The notes under the pieces were generated by a model. The model had not been told where the DNA came from. It did no database searches and saw only the letters and a program-made list of their open reading frames with translations. From CAYFKJ01 sp964528595 (lineage in GTDB: Bacteria > Pseudomonadota > Alphaproteobacteria > UBA2966), in contig CAZGTM010000004.1 of assembly GCA_964528595.1 (NCBI GenBank), positions 36,419 to 100,418 on the forward strand: 64,000 nt of DNA. The letters are read 5' to 3'. A program made the translations under genes and the position numbers. Below are positions 43,591 to 52,858 of this stretch, one piece after another (positions within the stretch are counted from its first letter, which is position 1; every line of letters begins with the position of its first letter).

Positions 43591-44904
43591 ATGTTGAGCG
43601 CAGAACAAAACAGACTTCTTACCCAAAGCGGGCCGGAGACGCCGGGCGGCAAGGTGCTGCGGCGGTATTGGCAGCCGGCCGCCCTGACCGACGAACTGGC
43701 GGGCGAACGCCCCGTCAAATCCGTGCGTCTGCTGGGCGAGGATCTGGTTCTCTTTCGCGACGATCAGGGGCGCTATGGCCTGGTCGGCAGGCATTGTCCC
43801 CATCGCGGCGCCGACATGTGCTTTGGCAGGGTCGAGGACGGCGGCCTGCGCTGCCCCTTCCACGGCTGGCTCTTTGACGTCCAGGGCAAGTGCCTGGTGC
43901 AACCCGCCGAACCCGAGGGCAGCACCTTTCATCTGAAGGTGCGCTACACCGCCTATCCGTGCGAGGAGCGCAACGGCATCGTCTTCGCTTACATGGGTGA
44001 AGGAGACCCGCCGCCTTTCCCCGATCTCGATTGTTTCACCGCACCCGACGCTTATACCTTCGCCTTCAAGGGATTTCTGGAATGCAACTGGCTGCAGGTG
44101 CTGGAGGTCGGCATCGATCCGGCCCACGCCTCCTTCCTGCACCGCTTTTTCGAGGACGAGAAACCGTCCGAGGGTTACGGCCGCCAGTTCCGTGACGATA
44201 CCGACGGCGCCGATATCCCGGTGACGCAAGTGCTGCGCGATTTTCCCCGCCCGCTGATTGATGTCGAGGACACGGACTATGGCCTGCGCATCCTGTCGCG
44301 CCGGGAAATTGACGAGGCGCGCACCCATATTCGCATCACCAACCTGCTGTTCCCCCAGGCCATCGTCATCCCAATGAGCAACAATATGGTCATCACCCAG
44401 TGGCATGTGCCGGTCGATGACGAGCACAGCTACTGGTACGCCATCTTCACCGATTTCAACGAGACGGTGGACAAGGCCAGGATGCGGGAGCAGCGGCTGG
44501 AGCTTTACGAACTTCCCGATTACATGCCGCGCCTCAACAAATCCAACAACTACGGCTTCGATCCGCAGGAACAAAAGGACCGGACCTACACGGGCATGGG
44601 CATGGACATCAACGTGCACGACCAGTGGGCGGTCGAATCGCTGGGACCGATCCAGGACCGCACGGTCGAGCAATTGGGCACCTCGGACAAGGCGATCACG
44701 GCCAATCGGCGGCTGCTGATCCAGGCCCTCAACGCCATGCAGAACGGCGGCGACATGCCGGCCGAAATTCCCAGTCCTGCGGTCGACGGCGTCAAGGGCC
44801 CGCCCGCCGTCGACACCATCGGTGAGCCCGCGACCTGGTCGGATTACTGGCCGACGGTCGACGCGGCGCGGCGCGCGCGCTCAGCCTGGGCGAACAAGGC
44901 ATGA
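43591..44904 (+). CDS. Rieske non-heme iron aromatic ring-hydroxylating oxygenase, alpha subunit
   Basis: 437 residues. The Rieske 2Fe-2S ligands are C69/H71 and C88/H91 (CPHRGADM...CPFHGW). The mononuclear iron site is D176-P-A-H179-x4-H184, preceded by N166. It is closest in look to phthalate 4,5-dioxygenase-type oxygenases or O-demethylases. No reductase gene is next to it. The stop overlaps the start of a glutamine-synthetase-like gene (ATGA), a rare pair seen in arylamine oxidation pathways. Confidence 0.93.
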   Translation: MLSAEQNRLLTQSGPETPGGKVLRRYWQPAALTDELAGERPVKSVRLLGEDLVLFRDDQGRYGLVGRHCPHRGADMCFGRVEDGGLRCPFHGWLFDVQGKCLVQPAEPEGSTFHLKVRYTAYPCEERNGIVFAYMGEGDPPPFPDLDCFTAPDAYTFAFKGFLECNWLQVLEVGIDPAHASFLHRFFEDEKPSEGYGRQFRDDTDGADIPVTQVLRDFPRPLIDVEDTDYGLRILSRREIDEARTHIRITNLLFPQAIVIPMSNNMVITQWHVPVDDEHSYWYAIFTDFNETVDKARMREQRLELYELPDYMPRLNKSNNYGFDPQEQKDRTYTGMGMDINVHDQWAVESLGPIQDRTVEQLGTSDKAITANRRLLIQALNAMQNGGDMPAEIPSPAVDGVKGPPAVDTIGEPATWSDYWPTVDAARRARSAWANKA

Positions 44905-46367
44905 GTTTGTTGTCGGACGACGGCGGCCGCACCGGGTTCGTCGAGCAGCACGGCCTGTGGAGCGACGTCGAACGCGCCGCCGCCGAGCGCCTGATCAAAC
45001 AGCTGGAAAAGCAGGGCGTCGAAACCGTTCGGCTCTCGTTCGCCGACCAGCACGGGCTGTTGCGGGGCAAATCGATCGAGGCCGCCGATCTGGCCGCCGC
45101 CATGCGCAACGGCTGCACCATGACGTCGAGCCTCCTGGCCAAGGACACCTCGCACCGGTCGGTCTTTCCGGTTTTTTCCGCCGGCGGCGGCTTCGGCATC
45201 GATGAGTTGAGCGGCGCCGGCGATATCATCATGGTGCCCGACCCCACCAGCTTCCGCCGGCTGCCCTGGTCGCCGGGCACCGGTTGGCTGTTGTGCGATA
45301 TCTACCTCAGCAGCGGCAAAGCCGTCCCCTTCTCCACCCGCGCTATCTTGCGCAAGGCCTTGGCCGATCTGGCGGCGGCGGGCTACGACTACCTCGCCGG
45401 ACTGGAGGTCGAGTTCTCGCTCTTTACCCTGGATGACGCCAAGACGGCGGCGGAGGACGCCGGACAGCCGGGCACGCCGCCGGACGTCAATTTCGTCAAC
45501 CACGGTTTCCAGTACCTGACGGAACAACGTTTCGACGAGGCCGAAAGCATCCTTTCGACCATCCGACGCAACCTGATCGATCTCGGCCTGCCGCTGCGTA
45601 CCATGGAGGTCGAGTTTGGACCGAGCCAGTTCGAAATCACTCTGCATCCCATGGCGGGGCTGGACGCCGCCGACACCATGGTGCTGTTGCGCAGTGCCGT
45701 GAAACAGGTCTGCCGGCGCGAGGGGTATCACGCAAGCTTCATGTGCCGGCCCGGCCTGCCCAACATGTTTTCCAACGGCTGGCACCTGCACCAGTCGCTC
45801 TGGACGCGGGCGGACAAGACCAACGCGCTGATGACGGGTGAGCGCGAAGCCGTCTTGTCGGATACGGGACGCTGGTTCGTCGGCGGCCTGCTGGAACATG
45901 CCGCCGCCGCTTCCGTTTTCACGACGCCCACCATCAACGGCTACAAGCGCTTCCAGCCCTACGCCCTGGCGCCCGACCGCCTGACCTGGGGCCGGGACAA
46001 CAAGGGCGCCATGATCCGGGCGGTGGCCGAACCGGACGATCCGGCGACACGCATCGAAAACCGGGTCGGTGAACCGGCCGCCAATCCCTACCTCTATCTG
46101 GCCTCGCAGATCTTTGCCGGCCTCGACGGCATGCGGCAGCAGCGCGATCCGGGGGAGCCGACGGACACGCCTTACGAGGACGACGCCACCCATCTGCCGC
46201 AAAGCCTGATGCAGGCGATTACGGCCCTGCGCGGCAGCGATATGTACCGCGCGGCGATGGGGGATCGGTTCATCGATTACCTACTGACGATCAAGGAGGC
46301 GGAAGTATCGCGCTTCCTCTCCTCGGTGACCGATTGGGAGCATCGGGAGTACTTTGCCTTATATTAG
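44901..46367 (+). CDS. Glutamine-synthetase-like gamma-glutamyl ligase
   Basis: 488 residues of the GS fold, with the N-terminal SFADQHGLLRGKSI, the metal and glutamate motifs LEVEFSLF and MEVEFGPSQFEI, NGWHLHQSLW, and RIENRVGEPAANPYLYLASQ. It is not the GlnA housekeeping type; related proteins glutamylate amines (polyamines, isopropylamine, aniline). Translational coupling to the Rieske oxygenase suggests that an amine substrate is glutamylated before or with oxidation. Substrate unknown. Confidence 0.85.
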   Translation: MSLLSDDGGRTGFVEQHGLWSDVERAAAERLIKQLEKQGVETVRLSFADQHGLLRGKSIEAADLAAAMRNGCTMTSSLLAKDTSHRSVFPVFSAGGGFGIDELSGAGDIIMVPDPTSFRRLPWSPGTGWLLCDIYLSSGKAVPFSTRAILRKALADLAAAGYDYLAGLEVEFSLFTLDDAKTAAEDAGQPGTPPDVNFVNHGFQYLTEQRFDEAESILSTIRRNLIDLGLPLRTMEVEFGPSQFEITLHPMAGLDAADTMVLLRSAVKQVCRREGYHASFMCRPGLPNMFSNGWHLHQSLWTRADKTNALMTGEREAVLSDTGRWFVGGLLEHAAAASVFTTPTINGYKRFQPYALAPDRLTWGRDNKGAMIRAVAEPDDPATRIENRVGEPAANPYLYLASQIFAGLDGMRQQRDPGEPTDTPYEDDATHLPQSLMQAITALRGSDMYRAAMGDRFIDYLLTIKEAEVSRFLSSVTDWEHREYFALY

Positions 46368-46403
46368 ATAATCCTAAGATTCCGCCCGCCGTTAACTGTG
46401 TCT

Positions 46404-46426
46404 CGATTTGGGCTTGGAACAAATCG
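46404..46426. promoter_or_regulatory. Inverted repeat in the leader of korA
   Basis: CGATTTG (46404-46410) and CAAATCG (46420-46426) form perfect 7-bp arms with a 9-bp spacer. It lies 37 bp after the GS-like stop and about 160 bp before korA in a 216-bp gap. It could be an operator; no T-run follows, so a terminator is less likely. The rest of the gap shows no ORF. Confidence 0.3.
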
Positions 46427-46583
46427 GAAAAGGTATACAGTTGCCGTGCTGATGGATCGTGTAATCGCAGGCAATGCACTGACGTCACAGATTGATCAAA
46501 ATCCCCTTTCATGCGGCCGAGTCGCATTGCACGTCTTTCGTTCAGTGCGGTCGTTCGCGCGGCCCTGAATACGGAACGATGGT

Positions 46584-48443
46584 ATGAACATACAAACTGC
46601 CCAGTCGGTACCCGAAGCCCCGGATCCCACCCGCGTCGTGGTCCGTTTCGCCGGTGATTCAGGCGACGGCGTGCAGATCCTCGGCGGCCAGTTCGCCAAG
46701 TCCTCGGCGCTGAGCGGCCACGACCTGATCACCTTCCCCGACTTCCCGGCGGAAATCCGGGCGCCGGTGGGCACGACATTCGGCGTCTCGGCCTTCCAGA
46801 TTCAGTTCGGCGGCCCCCAGGTGTCGACCCACGGCGACGACGTCGACGTGTTGATCGCCTTCAATCCGGCGGCGCTAAAAACCAATCTGCAGAGCCTGCG
46901 CGAGGGCGGCCTGTTGATCGTTGACGAAGGCGCCTTCACCAAGCGGAACCTGAAGAAAGCCGGCTACGAGGAAAACCCCATGGGCGGCGACGAGGTCGCC
47001 AAGTACCAGGTTCTCGAAATCGATATCACGCAGCGCACGCGCGACGCCGTCGCCGACACCGGCGCCAACAAGGCCCAGGCCGACCGCTCCAAAAACTTCT
47101 GGTCGCTCGGCCTGACGTTCTGGATGTTCGGACGCAAGCGGGCCGGCGTGCAGCAGTGGATCAACGAAAAATTCGCCAAAATCCCGGAAGTCGCGGCAGC
47201 CAACACGGCGGCTTTGGACGCCGGTCATGCTTACGGCGAAACCATGGAGATCGGCGCGGACATCGCCGGCCGGGCTGCGCCCGCGGAACTGGCGCCCGGC
47301 ACCTACCGCGTGGTGACGGGAATCGACGCCATGGCGCTCGGCCTGGCGGCCACGGCGGCCTGCTCCGGCCTCAAACTGACGTATTGTTCCTATCCCATCA
47401 CGCCGGCATCGGGCCTGTTGCATGGGCTGGCCCAGTTCAAGGGTAAGGGCGTTATAACCTTCCAGGCCGAAGATGAGATCGCCGCGGCGGCCGCCGCCAT
47501 CGGCGCCTCGTACGCCGGAAACCTCGGCGTCACCGGTTCCTCGGGGCCGGGCGTCGCCCTCAAGGCCGAGGCCATGGGCCTGGCCGTTGGCGCCGAACTG
47601 CCGCTGATCGTCGTCAACGTCCAGCGCGCGGGTCCCTCGACCGGCATGCCGACCAAGGCTGAACAGGCCGACCTGATGATGTCGCTCTACGGCCGGCACG
47701 GTGAATCGCCCTGCGCCGTCCTGGCCCCGGCAACGCCGTCGGAGTGCTTCCAGGCCATGCTGACGGCGGCCACGATCGCCACCAAGTTCATGACCCCGGT
47801 CATTGTGCTGACGGACGGCTATATCGCCAACGCCGCCGAGCCCTGGCACATCCCGGACATGGATGATCTGCCGGACATTACACCGACATTCCGCGACGAT
47901 CCGGAAGGCTTCCAGCCCTTCCTGCGCGACACTGATACCCTCGCGCGGCCGTGGGCCAAGCCCGGCACGCCCGGTCTCGAGCACCGCATCGGCGGCATCG
48001 AACGGTCGTCCGAGACCGGCCATATCTCCTATGACCCGGACAACCACCAGCACATGACCGATCTCCGGGCCGAAAAAATCGCCCGTATCGCGGACCACCT
48101 ACCGCCGGTCGAACTGGCTCTCGGCAAGGACAAGGGAAAGGTTCTCGTGGTCGGCTGGGGCTCCACCTACGGCGCCATTCACGGCGCGGTCAACGAACTC
48201 ATTAAGGATGGCGTTGAGGTTTCCCACATCCAGATCCGCAGCATGTCGCCGCTGCCGCGCGGGCTGGAGGAGTTGCTGCGCAGCTTCGACCACGTTCTGG
48301 TGCCGGAGATGAACGCCGGCCAGCTCAACCGCCTACTGCGCGATGAATTCCTGGTCGACGCCAAGGGGCTAAACCAGGTCACGGGTAAGCCCTTCAAGAT
48401 CGGCACCATCAAAGCCGCCATCTCGGCGCTTTTGGAGAATTGA
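46584..48443 (+). CDS. korA: 2-oxoacid:ferredoxin oxidoreductase, fused gamma/alpha subunit
   Basis: 619 residues. The N-terminal gamma domain (RVVVRFAGDSGDGVQILGGQFAK) is fused to the alpha domain, which has TYCSYPITPASGLLHGLA and GNLGVTGSSGPGVALKAEA. With KorB it oxidises 2-oxoglutarate or another 2-oxoacid to the acyl-CoA while reducing ferredoxin. 1 bp separates it from korB. KorA is the best fit, but other 2-oxoacids are possible. Confidence 0.9.
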   Translation: MNIQTAQSVPEAPDPTRVVVRFAGDSGDGVQILGGQFAKSSALSGHDLITFPDFPAEIRAPVGTTFGVSAFQIQFGGPQVSTHGDDVDVLIAFNPAALKTNLQSLREGGLLIVDEGAFTKRNLKKAGYEENPMGGDEVAKYQVLEIDITQRTRDAVADTGANKAQADRSKNFWSLGLTFWMFGRKRAGVQQWINEKFAKIPEVAAANTAALDAGHAYGETMEIGADIAGRAAPAELAPGTYRVVTGIDAMALGLAATAACSGLKLTYCSYPITPASGLLHGLAQFKGKGVITFQAEDEIAAAAAAIGASYAGNLGVTGSSGPGVALKAEAMGLAVGAELPLIVVNVQRAGPSTGMPTKAEQADLMMSLYGRHGESPCAVLAPATPSECFQAMLTAATIATKFMTPVIVLTDGYIANAAEPWHIPDMDDLPDITPTFRDDPEGFQPFLRDTDTLARPWAKPGTPGLEHRIGGIERSSETGHISYDPDNHQHMTDLRAEKIARIADHLPPVELALGKDKGKVLVVGWGSTYGAIHGAVNELIKDGVEVSHIQIRSMSPLPRGLEELLRSFDHVLVPEMNAGQLNRLLRDEFLVDAKGLNQVTGKPFKIGTIKAAISALLEN

Positions 48444-48444
48444 G

Positions 48445-49446
48445 ATGAACGAGCAACTGACAGCCAAGGATTTCACCACCGATCAGGAAGTCCGCTGGTG
48501 CCCGGGCTGCGGCGATTACGCCATCGTCAACGCCATGCGCAAGACGCTCGCCAAAATCGGCACGGACCCCAAGGACGTCGCGTTCGTCTCCGGCATCGGC
48601 TGCGCCGCCCGTTTCCCCTACTACATCGAAAGTTACGGCTTCCACACCATCCATGGCCGGGCGCCCGCGGTGGCGACGGGCCTGAAGCTGGCCAACGCCG
48701 ACATCGACGTCTGGGTCGTCGGCGGCGACGGCGATTTTCTCTCGATCGGCGGCAACCACGTGTTCCACGCGCTGCGCCGCAATGTCGACCTCAATCTACT
48801 GTTGCTGAACAACGCGATCTACGGCCTGACCAAGGGCCAGTATTCGCCGACCTCGTTCCCCGGAACGCGCTCGCCGTCGACGCCGACGGGCTCGGTCGAC
48901 AATCCCGTCAACGCCGCCCTGTTCGCGCTGGGCGCCGGCGCCCGGTTTGTCGCGCGCTCCGCCGACACCCTGCCGACCCACCTGCCGGAAATGCTGGAAC
49001 GCGCCCACGAGCACAAGGGTGCTTCGTTCCTGGAGATCTACCAGAACTGCATCGTTTACAACGACGCGGTCTGGGGCGGTCTGGCCGACAAGACGACGAC
49101 CGACGATCTGTCGATCCGCGTCGAACACGGCCAGCCCCTGGTCTACGGCAAGGAGAAGGACAAGGGCCTCGTCCTGAACGAGCACGACGGCACGATGTCG
49201 CTGATTACCGAGGCCGACGGTCCGGTGGCGGAACGGGCTACGGTCCATGACGAGACCAGCTGGATCATGGCCAACGCGCTGGCCCGCATGGAGGGCGATG
49301 ATCGACCGACGGCATTGGGCGTCTATTACTGCGTCCCCGCCGAAGACTACGGCGCGGCCGTGGAATCACACACGCCCTACCAGCCGTTATCCCGCGCCGA
49401 ACTTGCCGAACGGCTGAACGGCGAAGGCACCCGGACCATCGAATAA
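48445..49446 (+). CDS. korB: 2-oxoacid:ferredoxin oxidoreductase, beta subunit
   Basis: 333 residues. ThDP/Mg motif GGDGDFLSIGGNH...LLLNNAIYGLTKGQYSPT and the iron-sulfur cysteines in WCPGCGDY. It carries ThDP and works with KorA. The reduced ferredoxin could feed the Rieske oxygenase or P450 encoded nearby (inference). A cupin gene follows after 17 bp, probably in the same operon. Confidence 0.93.
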   Translation: MNEQLTAKDFTTDQEVRWCPGCGDYAIVNAMRKTLAKIGTDPKDVAFVSGIGCAARFPYYIESYGFHTIHGRAPAVATGLKLANADIDVWVVGGDGDFLSIGGNHVFHALRRNVDLNLLLLNNAIYGLTKGQYSPTSFPGTRSPSTPTGSVDNPVNAALFALGAGARFVARSADTLPTHLPEMLERAHEHKGASFLEIYQNCIVYNDAVWGGLADKTTTDDLSIRVEHGQPLVYGKEKDKGLVLNEHDGTMSLITEADGPVAERATVHDETSWIMANALARMEGDDRPTALGVYYCVPAEDYGAAVESHTPYQPLSRAELAERLNGEGTRTIE

Positions 49447-49463
49447 GCCGCCCGGCAGCCGAC

Positions 49464-50222
49464 ATGACCGACTTGCGGGCCTCCCGCATTCTGTGCCTGG
49501 AGGACGGCAGCTCCGCCTTCGAGGACATGACGTTCGATTTCGCCACGGCGCACGAGCACGGGCGCGAAACGGTGGTGCTGCCGGCCAAGGCCATCGCCTT
49601 CGTCTGGACCGCGCCGGGTCTCGACCTCGACTGGCACAACGCCTCTCGCGAGCGCCTGATCCTCGTGCTCGAAGGGGAATTGGAGGTTGAGGTCACGAAC
49701 GGCGAGAGGCGCACCTTTGGACCCGGCCACATCCTCAATCCCACGGACCGGCACGGCTCCGGCCACAAGAGCCGGGGCTCAACCGACAAGCCGTTGAAAT
49801 CCGTGCTAATCGAGATCGGCGAGCCGCCGGAGACGCCCTGGCGGACCCTCGACAATCCGCATCCGCCGTCATACCCCTACACGCGCAACGTGACCGGCGA
49901 CGACGGCGCCTCGCACTTCGTCGACACCGAACTCCCCTTCGTCATCCAGGCGCCGCTGGGTCTATGTACGGAACTCCAGCCGCTCCGGGGTTACCAAATC
50001 GTGGAAAAACCGGCCGCCCTGAATCACGGTTTCCACAATGCCCCGCAAAAGCAGTTCGTCATCAATCTGGTCGGCGCAATGGATGTCGAAAACGGCGACG
50101 GTGAGACGCGGCGGTTTGCGCCCGGCGATATATTCCAGGGCGAGGACACGACCGGCCAGGGCCACATGACCCGGGCCGTCGAAAGTCGCACGCGCTACTG
50201 CCTCTTTGCCCATTTGGCTTGA
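49464..50222 (+). CDS. Double cupin-domain protein
   Basis: 252 residues with two cupin-like halves (about residues 20-125 and 140-252). The first has LDLDWHNASRERLILVLEGELEVEV and GPGHILNPTDRHGSGH; the second has KQFVINLVGAMDVENGDGETRRFAPGDIFQGEDTTGQGHM. The metal-ligand pattern is incomplete in the first half. It may be a dioxygenase or isomerase in a catabolic route; function unknown. It lies between korB and an M20 hydrolase on one strand. Confidence 0.72.
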   Translation: MTDLRASRILCLEDGSSAFEDMTFDFATAHEHGRETVVLPAKAIAFVWTAPGLDLDWHNASRERLILVLEGELEVEVTNGERRTFGPGHILNPTDRHGSGHKSRGSTDKPLKSVLIEIGEPPETPWRTLDNPHPPSYPYTRNVTGDDGASHFVDTELPFVIQAPLGLCTELQPLRGYQIVEKPAALNHGFHNAPQKQFVINLVGAMDVENGDGETRRFAPGDIFQGEDTTGQGHMTRAVESRTRYCLFAHLA

Positions 50223-50237
50223 GAAAGAACTTTACCC

Positions 50238-51467
50238 ATGCCCGAAATTAACGCCGACCGACTGGTGGACGATCTTAAGACGCTGCGCAGCTTCGGAGCC
50301 TATGAAAACGGCGTCGTACGCCCGGCGCTTTCCGACATCGACATGGAAGCCCGGCGCTGGCTCAAATCCAGGTACGAGGACGCCGGCCTGGAGGCCGCCA
50401 TCGACGGCGTCGGCAACCTCTGGGGCCGGTCGGCCAACGAAGGACAAGCGTTGCTGATCGGCTCGCACTCCGACACCCAGCCGACGGGCGGCTGGCTCGA
50501 CGGCGCACTAGGGGTGATCTACGGCCTGGAGGTCGTGCGCGCCCTGGCGGAGGATCCGGCCACCGCCGGCCTGCCCGTCGACGCCATCTCCTGGCAGGAC
50601 GAAGAATCGCGCTTCTTCGGCTGCATGGGCAGCCAGTCCTTCTGCGGCGGCTTCACGGCAGAGATGGAAGCGGGCCTCACGGACAAGGACGGTATCGCCC
50701 TGGCGGACGCCATCGCGTCGGCGGGTCTGGACGGCGTCGGACGGTTCAAGTTCGAGGAAGGACGCCATCTCGGTTTTCTTGAAGCCCATATCGAGCAGGG
50801 CCCGCACCTTGAGGAGGACGGCCTGCAGATCGGCGTCGTCACCACCATCGTCGGTCTGCGCGGCACCGAGTTTACGTTCACCGGCCAGCAGAACCATGCC
50901 GGCACCACAATGATGGCAGGGCGCAAGGATGCCGCCACGGCGCTTTACGCCCTGGCCAACGCCATCAACGAGGAATTTCCCAAGGTGGCCGGGGAAAAAT
51001 CGGTCTGGACCATGGGCCGGGCGGTTGTCCATCCAGGCGCGCCATCCATCGTGCCGGGTCACGCCGAACTGGAACTTCAGTACCGCGACAAATCGACGGA
51101 CGTGCTCGATGCCTTCGACGGCGTGGTCGACCGGCTGGTCGGAGAGATCAATGGCCGCGGCGGTGCCACGGTGGAAGCCCGCCCATCGCGGGTGCAGATT
51201 TCGCCGGCCGATATGGACGCCGGGTTTCAGGAGCACCTGCAACGGGCCGCCGAAGCCCACGCGCCGGGCAAGTGGCAGGCCATGCAATCGGGCGCTTTCC
51301 ACGACGCCGGTATCGTCAGCTCCGTCATGCCCTGCGCCATGGTGTTCATCCCCTCGATCGGCGGCATCAGCCACGATTTCGCCGAGGACAGCCACATCGA
51401 TGACATCGTGCTGGGCTGCCGGGTGCTGGCCGACGGCGCGGCGTCCATTCTGAAATCACAGGGCTGA
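50238..51467 (+). CDS. M20 family amidohydrolase (N-carbamoyl-amino acid hydrolase/allantoate amidohydrolase-like)
   Basis: 409 residues. The zinc motifs GSHSDTQPTGGWLDGALGV and DEESRFFGCMGSQ, then the HIEQGPHL glutamine-binding motif, are those of the HyuC/AllC group. It hydrolyses an N-carbamoyl or other amide bond to release an amine or amino acid. Placed after the Rieske/GS-like block, it may act on a glutamyl or carbamoyl intermediate (inference). Confidence 0.9.
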   Translation: MPEINADRLVDDLKTLRSFGAYENGVVRPALSDIDMEARRWLKSRYEDAGLEAAIDGVGNLWGRSANEGQALLIGSHSDTQPTGGWLDGALGVIYGLEVVRALAEDPATAGLPVDAISWQDEESRFFGCMGSQSFCGGFTAEMEAGLTDKDGIALADAIASAGLDGVGRFKFEEGRHLGFLEAHIEQGPHLEEDGLQIGVVTTIVGLRGTEFTFTGQQNHAGTTMMAGRKDAATALYALANAINEEFPKVAGEKSVWTMGRAVVHPGAPSIVPGHAELELQYRDKSTDVLDAFDGVVDRLVGEINGRGGATVEARPSRVQISPADMDAGFQEHLQRAAEAHAPGKWQAMQSGAFHDAGIVSSVMPCAMVFIPSIGGISHDFAEDSHIDDIVLGCRVLADGAASILKSQG

Positions 51468-51560
51468 CGGATAAAAAGGGCTAGTCAACGGCGGCGCCCG
51501 GCGGTATTCGATTAACCCCTACACCTTCCGACGACCCAACAATCATTCAGAGAGCATTTG

Positions 51561-52775
51561 ATGAAGTACGATTTGGACCGCGTGATCGAACGCGGCGGAA
51601 CCGGTTCCGCCAAATGGGGCAATTATCACGGCGGCAGCAACGCCGGCCCCATCGACTCCGTCAACGCCGATCTTACGGGCGACGGCCCGATCCCCATGTG
51701 GGTCGCCGACATGGATTTCCGTTGCGCCCAACCCATCCTCGACGCCCTGGCCAATCGCACCGAACACGGCATCTTCGGCTACACCATGGGCACCGACGGC
51801 TATTTCGAGGCCGTCATCGACTGGATGCAGCGGCGTCACAACTGGACTGTCGAGCGCGAGTGGATTTCAACCACGCCCGGCATCGTTCCCGCCGTCCACT
51901 TCGCAGTGAAGACATACTGCGAGCCCGGCGACGGCGTTTTGATCCAACGTCCCGTCTACTACCCCTTCTTCCGCGCCATCACCAACGGCGGTTGCGAGAT
52001 CGTTTCGAATTCGCTGATCGAGGAAGACGGTCACTACACCATGGATTTCGACGACCTCGAGGCCAAGGCCGCCGACCCCAAAGTCAAGATTTCCGTGCTG
52101 TGCAGCCCGCACAATCCGGTCGGACGCGTCTGGACGGCGGACGAGCTGCGCCGCTACGGCGAGATCTGCAATCGTCATAACGTCATCGTCGTGGCCGATG
52201 AAATTCATTTCGACCTGATGATGCCGGGTATCAAATTCGAGCCCTACGCCCTGCTGGGCGAGGAGTTCGCTCAGAACGCGCTCTTTTGCACGGCGCCGTC
52301 CAAGACTTTCAATCTGGCGGGGATGCACCTCTCCAACGTCATCACGCCTAACCCCGAACTGAAGCAGGCCTATGACGGTTACATGCTGCGCACCGGCATT
52401 TCCGGCCACCTCAATCCGCTGGTCACGTCGGCCGTCGAAGCCGCCTACCGCGACGGGGAGGATTGGCTCGGCCAGGTGCTGGACTACATCTGGGGCAACT
52501 ACCAGTTCATGAAGGGCTACTTCGCCGAAAACATTCCGCAGATCAAAGTCACCGAATTGCAGGGCACGTATTTGTGCTGGCTGGATTTTCGTGCCCTCGG
52601 CCTCGACCGGGCGGCGCTTGAGGACCTGACGCAGCTGAAGGCCAAGGTCCTGTTCGACGAAGGCTACATCTTCGGCGACGAGGGCGAAGGCTTCGAGCGC
52701 ATCAACCTCGCCTGCCCCCGCGCGGTGCTGGAACTGGCGCTCGGACGGCTGAAGACCGAGATCGGGAAGTTGTAG
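51561..52775 (+). CDS. PatB/MalY-type PLP enzyme (C-S lyase/aminotransferase)
   Basis: 404 residues from ATG 51561. Family hallmarks are IPMWVADMDFRCAQPI, SVLCSPHNPVGRVW, DEIHFDLMMPG and the Schiff-base lysine in TAPSKTFNLAGMHLSN. PatB/MalY enzymes cleave cystathionine-like C-S bonds or act as aminotransferases. AGAGAG lies upstream. It ends 4 bp before a perfect 30-bp hairpin. Confidence 0.9.
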   Translation: MKYDLDRVIERGGTGSAKWGNYHGGSNAGPIDSVNADLTGDGPIPMWVADMDFRCAQPILDALANRTEHGIFGYTMGTDGYFEAVIDWMQRRHNWTVEREWISTTPGIVPAVHFAVKTYCEPGDGVLIQRPVYYPFFRAITNGGCEIVSNSLIEEDGHYTMDFDDLEAKAADPKVKISVLCSPHNPVGRVWTADELRRYGEICNRHNVIVVADEIHFDLMMPGIKFEPYALLGEEFAQNALFCTAPSKTFNLAGMHLSNVITPNPELKQAYDGYMLRTGISGHLNPLVTSAVEAAYRDGEDWLGQVLDYIWGNYQFMKGYFAENIPQIKVTELQGTYLCWLDFRALGLDRAALEDLTQLKAKVLFDEGYIFGDEGEGFERINLACPRAVLELALGRLKTEIGKL

Positions 52776-52778
52776 GAA

Positions 52779-52843
52779 CCAATAAATGGGACAGGTACAC
52801 TTTTTCACGCTGTGTGAAAAAGTGTACCTGTCCCATTTATTGG
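52779..52843. repeat. Perfect 30-bp stem hairpin with 5-nt loop, RAYT/REP-like
   Basis: Arm 52779-52808 starts CCAATAAATGGGACAGGTAC and is exactly complementary to 52814-52843; the loop is 5 nt. It lies in the convergent gap between patB-like and aldehyde dehydrogenase genes and can act as a bidirectional terminator. The core resembles the shorter repeat at 40240-40261. No transposase is nearby. Confidence 0.8.
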
Positions 52844-52858
52844 ACCATCGTAGCTTCG

